Assembly (NCBI GenBank): GCA_029641185.1
Contig: JAPWGK010000011.1
Location: 930,001 to 994,000, forward strand
Length of the DNA stretch: 64,000 bases
Origin: Pseudofabraea citricarpa
Lineage: Eukaryota; Ascomycota; Leotiomycetes; Helotiales; Dermateaceae
Direction: 5' to 3'
Made by a program: the position numbers and the translations under genes. Below, piece by piece: positions 59,101-64,000 of this stretch (position 1 is the stretch's first letter; every line of letters starts with the position of its first letter). The notes under the pieces are model-generated. The model did no database searches. It was not told the DNA's origin and saw only the letters and a list, made by a program, of their open reading frames with translations.

Positions 59101-60982
59101 GCCTCCGAAACCAGCAAAGTTTGTTGAAGACGAGGTGCGTGAGCGTGGACGTATCAAATGGTTGACATATAAAACATACATGAGTGCGGCTGGAGGGTTT
59201 CCGTTCTGGTTTACGGCCCTGGGCGTATTTGTCCTAGCTCAGGGTGCACTGTTAGGTCGTGCCTGGCTAGTGAAATTGTGGACTGAAAACAATAACTTGG
59301 AAGAACCCGTTCCAACTCGCGACGAGAAATCTTCCGAAGCAAGTGACGAGCACCTGTACTTCTATCTAGGCTTCTACCTTCTCATCTCAATTGTAGCCGC
59401 CGCACTTTCTGGTATCAAGTTTGCCTTCTTTTGCCATGGTTGCATAGAGGCATCACGCAAGTTATTCGATGCGTTTACCTTTACGGTCTTACGAGCTCCA
59501 CTGAGATGGCTTGACAAAGTTCCACAGGGAAGAATCCTCAATCGATTTTCTGCAGACTTCAGCGCAATTGATGCAAAACTAGCCAGAGACATTAGCCATT
59601 TCTGGGAAGAAGGTCTCTCATTCCTAGCGATCGTCATCGCTGGAATGTTCGTCTCCATCTATATGCTGGTTCCGTCCTTGATACTGAGCGCTATATCTGT
59701 CTACTACGCAGCCGAGTATTTGCCAGGCGCAAGAGAGATTAAGCGACTTGAAGCAACCGCGCAGTCGCCTGTGTTTGAACATTACGGGTCGACACTTTCG
59801 GGAATCATAACCATTCGAGCTTTTAAGAAGGCTGACGAGTACCTTTCCCGTATGCACGATCGCTTAGATGAATATGCGCGCTCGACTTGGAATCTATGGC
59901 TTACACAACGATGGATGTCAGTTCGAATGGGCGCCATAGGGGCTGGGTTTGCATTTGCCGTTGCCTCTGTTGTGGCAGCACGTCCACAAATTGATGCTGC
60001 ACTTGCCGGATTTGCGTTGAGCTTCTCGCTTAAATATAGCGAGGCAATTGTAGAGATGATCAGAAGATACTCAGCCATGGAGTTGGACATGAATTCTACA
60101 GAGCGTGTTGTTGAATATACCAACATGACAATTGAGAATCAATCCGGTACTACACCAATAGCAAGTTGGCCTGCTTGCGGGAATATTGAGATAGAAGGAC
60201 TCATAGCGGCATATGCACCAGAACTTCCTCCTGTGCTGAAAGGTATCACATTATCTATCAAGGGGGGTGAGAGGATAGGTGTGATAGGAAGAACGGGCAG
60301 TGGTAAATCCTCGCTCACCCTCGCTCTTTTCCGCTTTATAGCAGCTCGATCTGGTCGGATTGTCATCGACGGAATAGACATTTCAGAAGTTGCACTCCAC
60401 GAGCTACGAAGCCGTCTTGCCATTATCCCACAAGATCCAGTACTGTTCTCTGGAACGCTAAGAACAAACCTCGATGTATTCAACAACTACGACGATGCAG
60501 TTCTTATGCAAGCGTTAAGACATGTTCACCTGCTCCAAGATCCATCAACTTTGGCAGAGCCCGAACCGGAACATAAAGAAAAGAAAGAACAAACCGTCTT
60601 CTCAAGCCTGAGCTCTCCCATCTCTGAAGGCGGGTTGAGTCTTTCCCAAGGCCAAAGACAACTCGTCTGTCTAGCACGAGCCATCGTATCGCGACCGAAA
60701 ATCATGGTTCTTGATGAAGCCACAAGTGCAGTGGATATGGCGACCGATACTTTAATCCAGCGAAGCATCCGGGAACAGTTCCATGGTAGCACGTTGATCG
60801 TCATTGCGCATCGACTCAGCACGATTGCCGACTTTGATAAGATCCTGGTGCTGGATAATGGTAAAGTGGTTGAGTTTGATGAGCCAAAGACGTTGTTAAG
60901 CAAACCAGGGGGTGCGTTCCGCATGATGCTGGATCAGAGTGGAGAGCGAGCACAGCTTGAGAAGCTCGTTTTAGGATCTTGA
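56146..60982 (+). CDS. ABCC-type (MRP-like) ABC transporter, five exons (1525 aa)
   Basis: Exons 56146-56466, 56553-56851, 56905-57279, 57329-58333 and 58405-60982 join in frame. Layout: an N-terminal membrane region (TMD0-like, at least four helices), a first transmembrane domain interrupted by an acidic cytoplasmic loop (TDDSSDDDAENQPLLG), NBD1 with GKTGSGKS (about 671), LSGGQKWR (775) and VLDDIFSAVDAHVG, TMD2, and NBD2 with GRTGSGKSS (1295), LSLSQGQRQL (1412), VLDEATSAVD and IAHRLSTI. NBD1 has Asp in place of the catalytic Glu, which is normal for ABCC proteins where only the second site hydrolyses ATP. It is a full-length exporter of the plasma or vacuolar membrane. Divergent from the NRPS gene with 3.9 kb between starts, so export of the NRPS product is plausible. 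Oddity: no Met precedes residue 1 in the frame and the first TMD0 helix seems missing; an upstream exon or loss is possible. Confidence 0.9.
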
Positions 60983-63461
60983 AGACCGTGTTATTGCATG
61001 GGCTGTATTTATTTACGTGGTCAAGGTGTATGCTGGTGGTATAGGCTCAGCCGAAAAGGGCCAGAGAAGAATGGGAGGCGGCAGGAATACAGATTTCTAG
61101 GGGAGATTTCATTTATAAAGGAAAATTAAACACGTTCAACTTTACTCACTCTACCATAGAAGGAGAAGTTTTAAGCTCTATCAAAACTCTCTAGAGGTAG
61201 CAAATGATACTGAAGAAGCTACTACTGCTCTACTGGTTCAAAGTTGGGTCAAAGCCAATGAGATATAGAAAGTCCCGAAAAGGAAAGCCCACCATCACCG
61301 CCTAGCCGTAGACCAATCTACCATCCTTCTACGCACTCCTTACGTAGTAGCACAGGGCTGAAAACAACAAGATCAACGCGGAGATCAGACCTAAAGAATT
61401 TGTGCCAGACATTCTTCGAAAATGGCTACCTAAGGAAGAACGAACACAAACCAGAGTACAGGAATTAGTACGAGGAAGTCCGTTTCCTGAGTATAACGAA
61501 GACATAGACAAGGCGCAGACCGAATCGAAGCAGACCGAAAACCAGAAGACAAAAGGAGACAACAAGCTATATGGCTCAAAAAAGGTAAAAGAAGACGCAA
61601 ACGTCTAAGGAGATAGAGACGTAGACGCAGACGATCTAGAGCATCAGAACGTCCAAGGATATTAGAGATTTATTATTAGCAACAAGAAAATATCTGACAA
61701 CAAAGATATCCCCCCCCCAAAAAAAATTGCCCCCCAACTTCATCAAATACTATATAGCTTTTACTTGTTGCTGGGTCTATCAGGTCTCTAAGGATCGAGG
61801 GGGGGGTGTTCACAATTGTCGTTGTAGCTATCGCGCTAGACTCGATGGTGTTAGTGTTTTGTGTTTGCCGGAGATACACCAAGGATAGATTAAATACTGT
61901 ATAAAATATCCACAAAAGTGCGCTAAGAAACATCATTTTGCCGGTTCCGAGATGGTCACATGCCGAGAACTTTGTTACTTGACCCTCCTAGGCTTCTAGA
62001 ACGACCCGGTGAGGGCTGGTTTTCTCTCTCAGGAAGCTAGGAGCGGTATGCTAGAGATCTAGCTGGTGAAAGAAGACGATTGCTAGACTCGACAAAGCAT
62101 ACGAATTTATAGGCTGTATTATTTGCGAGAAGCATTGTACAAATGGTGACTGCAATGCCAGAGAAGTATTCGTTGGCGAAGGACGAACATGTGTAAAGGT
62201 AATAATCAAATTGATTTCCCCCCGAGATGTTGGTACGTTCTGTTAGGATTGCCGGTTATTGGAAATTATCTTTCAAACTCCACCCTATTTTCTCTCGCAA
62301 AAGTCTCCTGCACAGTTCTCAAGATCCTCTCTCTCCGCAGTTGGTGGAAGTGCGAGCCCAAGGCCAAGAAATGGGAATAGCTTCACTATAGCTTAGCAAT
62401 ACCATACCTTTTAAACCTTGTAATTCAAACCCAGCCTTTGGCAGTCGTCTATATTGGTCCCTATTTTGCGTGTCGTTGACATTGGTTTAATGGCCGTCCT
62501 TCTAATTGCCGTCAGAGCCAACACTCCCAAAAATAATCCAAAATATGAAATCACGACCGGCAAATGGCAAGATGTTTGGGATTTGTGAAGAAAAATTAGC
62601 TATATGGATGCTCAAGTTGTGGAAAACCTATTAAAAGAAGATTTTGATAAAGCTTCCTCAATATATCTTCGACATCTCTTCTTGGGTCGAATTTCTAGTC
62701 CAGCAATCACAAATAACATATCCTGCTAAATGTCGCATTACATCAGGGAGTTCCTCTGCAGCATACTTCCTTTTAATAGATTCCACCTTGAGGTTCTTAA
62801 ATGATATCTCCCATGGTGTCACGTCGTAAAGCAAACAATTTCCTTCTGATAGAGCGGTGGTCTTCGAGAGTTCAGCCCCGAATTTCCTTCGACTGCAGCG
62901 CCTCAAAAATATTTAAACATTACAACCCAGCCAGGGAAGAAGAATGGATTGCTATTGCAGCCCACGACGTTTTATGCATGCACATATGCCGGTCCGCTCA
63001 ATACTCATAAAGCCATCCCCATCCGGTCATTATCAGATGGTGGTGTGGTTCTGTTATTTCTACGGATATTACCCAAGGGTGCTCGTTCTCGACATAAAGT
63101 TTGAAACGTCACCTCAAATCTAAAGGGAGCAGAAAGAGAGTAGAACACGAGGTTTTTCTTTGACTTCTATACCCTCCCCTCCTACATTCTCAACGATAAG
63201 CAATTTTACATAGTATTGGTTTCAAAAGAGGCATGCACAGCAGTCAATGAGATATATCTAGATAATTCAAAACAATTCAGAATAAGTTTTAAAAAAGGTT
63301 TAACTAATCCAACAACATCACGGCATTAATTTTACTGAAATAAAAATTGAAATACGAGAGGAAGTCGTCAAAAGGAAACTATCCTTGATGACCTATAACA
63401 CGAGAAACGGGCCAAAGCCGTATATATATGAGTATTGAATTATATACTATGAAGTTTTCTA
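60983..63461. other. Degenerate region, no supported gene
   Basis: About 2.5 kb. 61150-61610 (plus) is A-rich and reads as short Lys/Glu/Gln-rich frames, which could be a decayed retroelement gag but no RT or integrase motif remains. 61676-61936 (minus) has a hydrophobic N-terminus but is short and ends in a homopolymer region. 62658-62906 (minus) holds a protein-like stretch (NCLLYDVTPWEISFKNLKVE) of an unknown fungal protein with no partner exons, probably a gene remnant. 63190-63420 is AT-rich. Confidence 0.4.
61710..61740. repeat. Homopolymer tracts
   Basis: A run of nine C (61710-61718) is followed directly by eight A and then six C after TTG. A run of G occurs at about 61799-61806. Such runs are prone to length change and to sequencing error. 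Confidence 0.85.
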
Positions 63462-64000
63462 TTACCAAGGAAGCTGGGTCCCTTTTAGCCACGGATGTTC
63501 TAGTAGCTCCCTTGCCGTTTTTCTATGCTCAGGCACCCAGCAAAGCATATTTCCTACTACAAAGTCCAAGAATGCATTCTTTTCCACTTCCTCGAGCGAG
63601 CTTATTGTGTCGCCTAATTTAAGCCTGGTAGGAACAAGGTCAGGATATAAAAACGAGCCTACGAACAAGTTAGGGTAAATTCGCCACGAGAAAGGTTGCA
63701 GGTGGGCGACGATACCTTGGTCGTCAAAAAATGGGCCGTTGTAAAATTGGTACGGTTTATGGCAAAGTATACCCTGATTATTCTCTACTGGAGGAGTAAA
63801 GTTCCACTTGCGCATTTCTAGCTCACGTGCCACTAGTTCTTTTGGTGGCGGTCCCAGCATCGCTATCATCTGCGCCAGGTGGGTGCGAGCCATATATTTC
63901 CCATCAGTAGAATGAACGTGCGCAAATAGGTTTGTTTCGGGGCTTTCTAGCATATTCCACAGCTATCGAAAGAAATCTAATAAGTAAGCTGTGGGATGAA
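63462..64000 (-). CDS. SRPK-like protein kinase, C-terminal exon (rest outside window)
   Basis: The last exon runs from an acceptor (TTTCGATAG, exon starting at 63962) to a stop at 63462; bases 63963-64000 contain no GT and are intronic, so the rest of the gene lies to the right of the window. The exon begins LWNMLESPETNLFAHVH (matching the IWDIFEGKHLF part of the copy at 35434), then MIAMLGPPPKELVARELE, GPFFDDQG and VGNMLCWVPEHRKTARELLEHPWL. This is the C-lobe end of an SRPK-type kinase, without stops in what can be seen. Catalytic motifs are outside the window. It is the third copy of the family in 64 kb. Confidence 0.8.

Noticed and set aside
61402..61608. Retroelement gag relic
   Set aside because: A-rich, Lys/Glu-rich frames are compatible with it, but no zinc knuckle, RT or integrase motif or LTR was found, so no mobile element is called.
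61676..61936. Short minus-strand protein with a hydrophobic N-terminus
   Set aside because: It runs into C/A homopolymer tracts and has no conserved features; likely chance.
1..64000. tRNA, rRNA and CRISPR elements
   Set aside because: No GTTCGAATC-type T-arm with a matching cloverleaf and no regularly spaced repeats were found by eye; CRISPR arrays are not expected in a fungal genome.

Overview
This is nuclear DNA from a filamentous ascomycete (Pezizomycotina). The genes have many short GT..AG introns of about 45-95 nt with CTAAC/CTAAT-like branch points. AT-rich, gene-poor blocks alternate with gene-rich ones. The gene families (fungal APH/kinase-fold expansions, SRPK-like kinases, a modular NRPS, ABCC transporter, LVIVD-repeat secreted protein, S41 peptidase) are typical of that group. 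A leotiomycete is my guess from overall gene content only; the sequence does not prove it. Exon structures were worked out by hand by joining frames across candidate splice sites; nothing was confirmed with transcripts.

Layout. 1-14.6 kb: three aminoglycoside-phosphotransferase-fold (APH) genes (the first cut by the window edge), a RanBP2-type zinc-finger microprotein, an SRPK-like kinase broken by a nonsense codon, a mitochondrial PP2C phosphatase of the pyruvate-dehydrogenase-phosphatase type, a five-exon C2H2 zinc-finger protein and two small unknown genes. 15-29 kb: a dynamin-family GTPase with one non-canonical splice donor, an unknown 646-residue protein, two kinase-like genes, a PD-(D/E)XK-like protein ending in an Arg-Met-Gln tandem repeat, and long AT-rich tracts that look like decayed repeats. 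29-42 kb: an intact seven-exon cytochrome P450, a secreted LVIVD/choice-of-anchor-B protein, an intact SRPK-like kinase, a small unknown two-exon gene and an 824-residue S41 peptidase with signs of a surface anchor. 42-61 kb: the main feature, a 9.8 kb three-exon gene for a trimodular non-ribosomal peptide synthetase (A-T-C-A-T-C-A-T-C), then a decayed P450, then a divergent ABCC-type exporter. 61-64 kb: degenerate sequence and the C-terminal exon of a third SRPK-like kinase running off the end.

How genes may work together. The NRPS and ABCC exporter, head to head with a P450 pseudogene between them, look like a secondary-metabolite locus: peptide assembly and release by a terminal condensation domain, then export, with an oxidation step that has been lost here. 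The intact P450 at 29.4 kb and the S41 peptidase at 38.4 kb are on the same side but are only possible members. The rest is a mixture of housekeeping genes (PP2C, dynamin) and expanded lineage-specific kinase-fold families; eight kinase-fold loci occur in 64 kb, one of them visibly inactivated.
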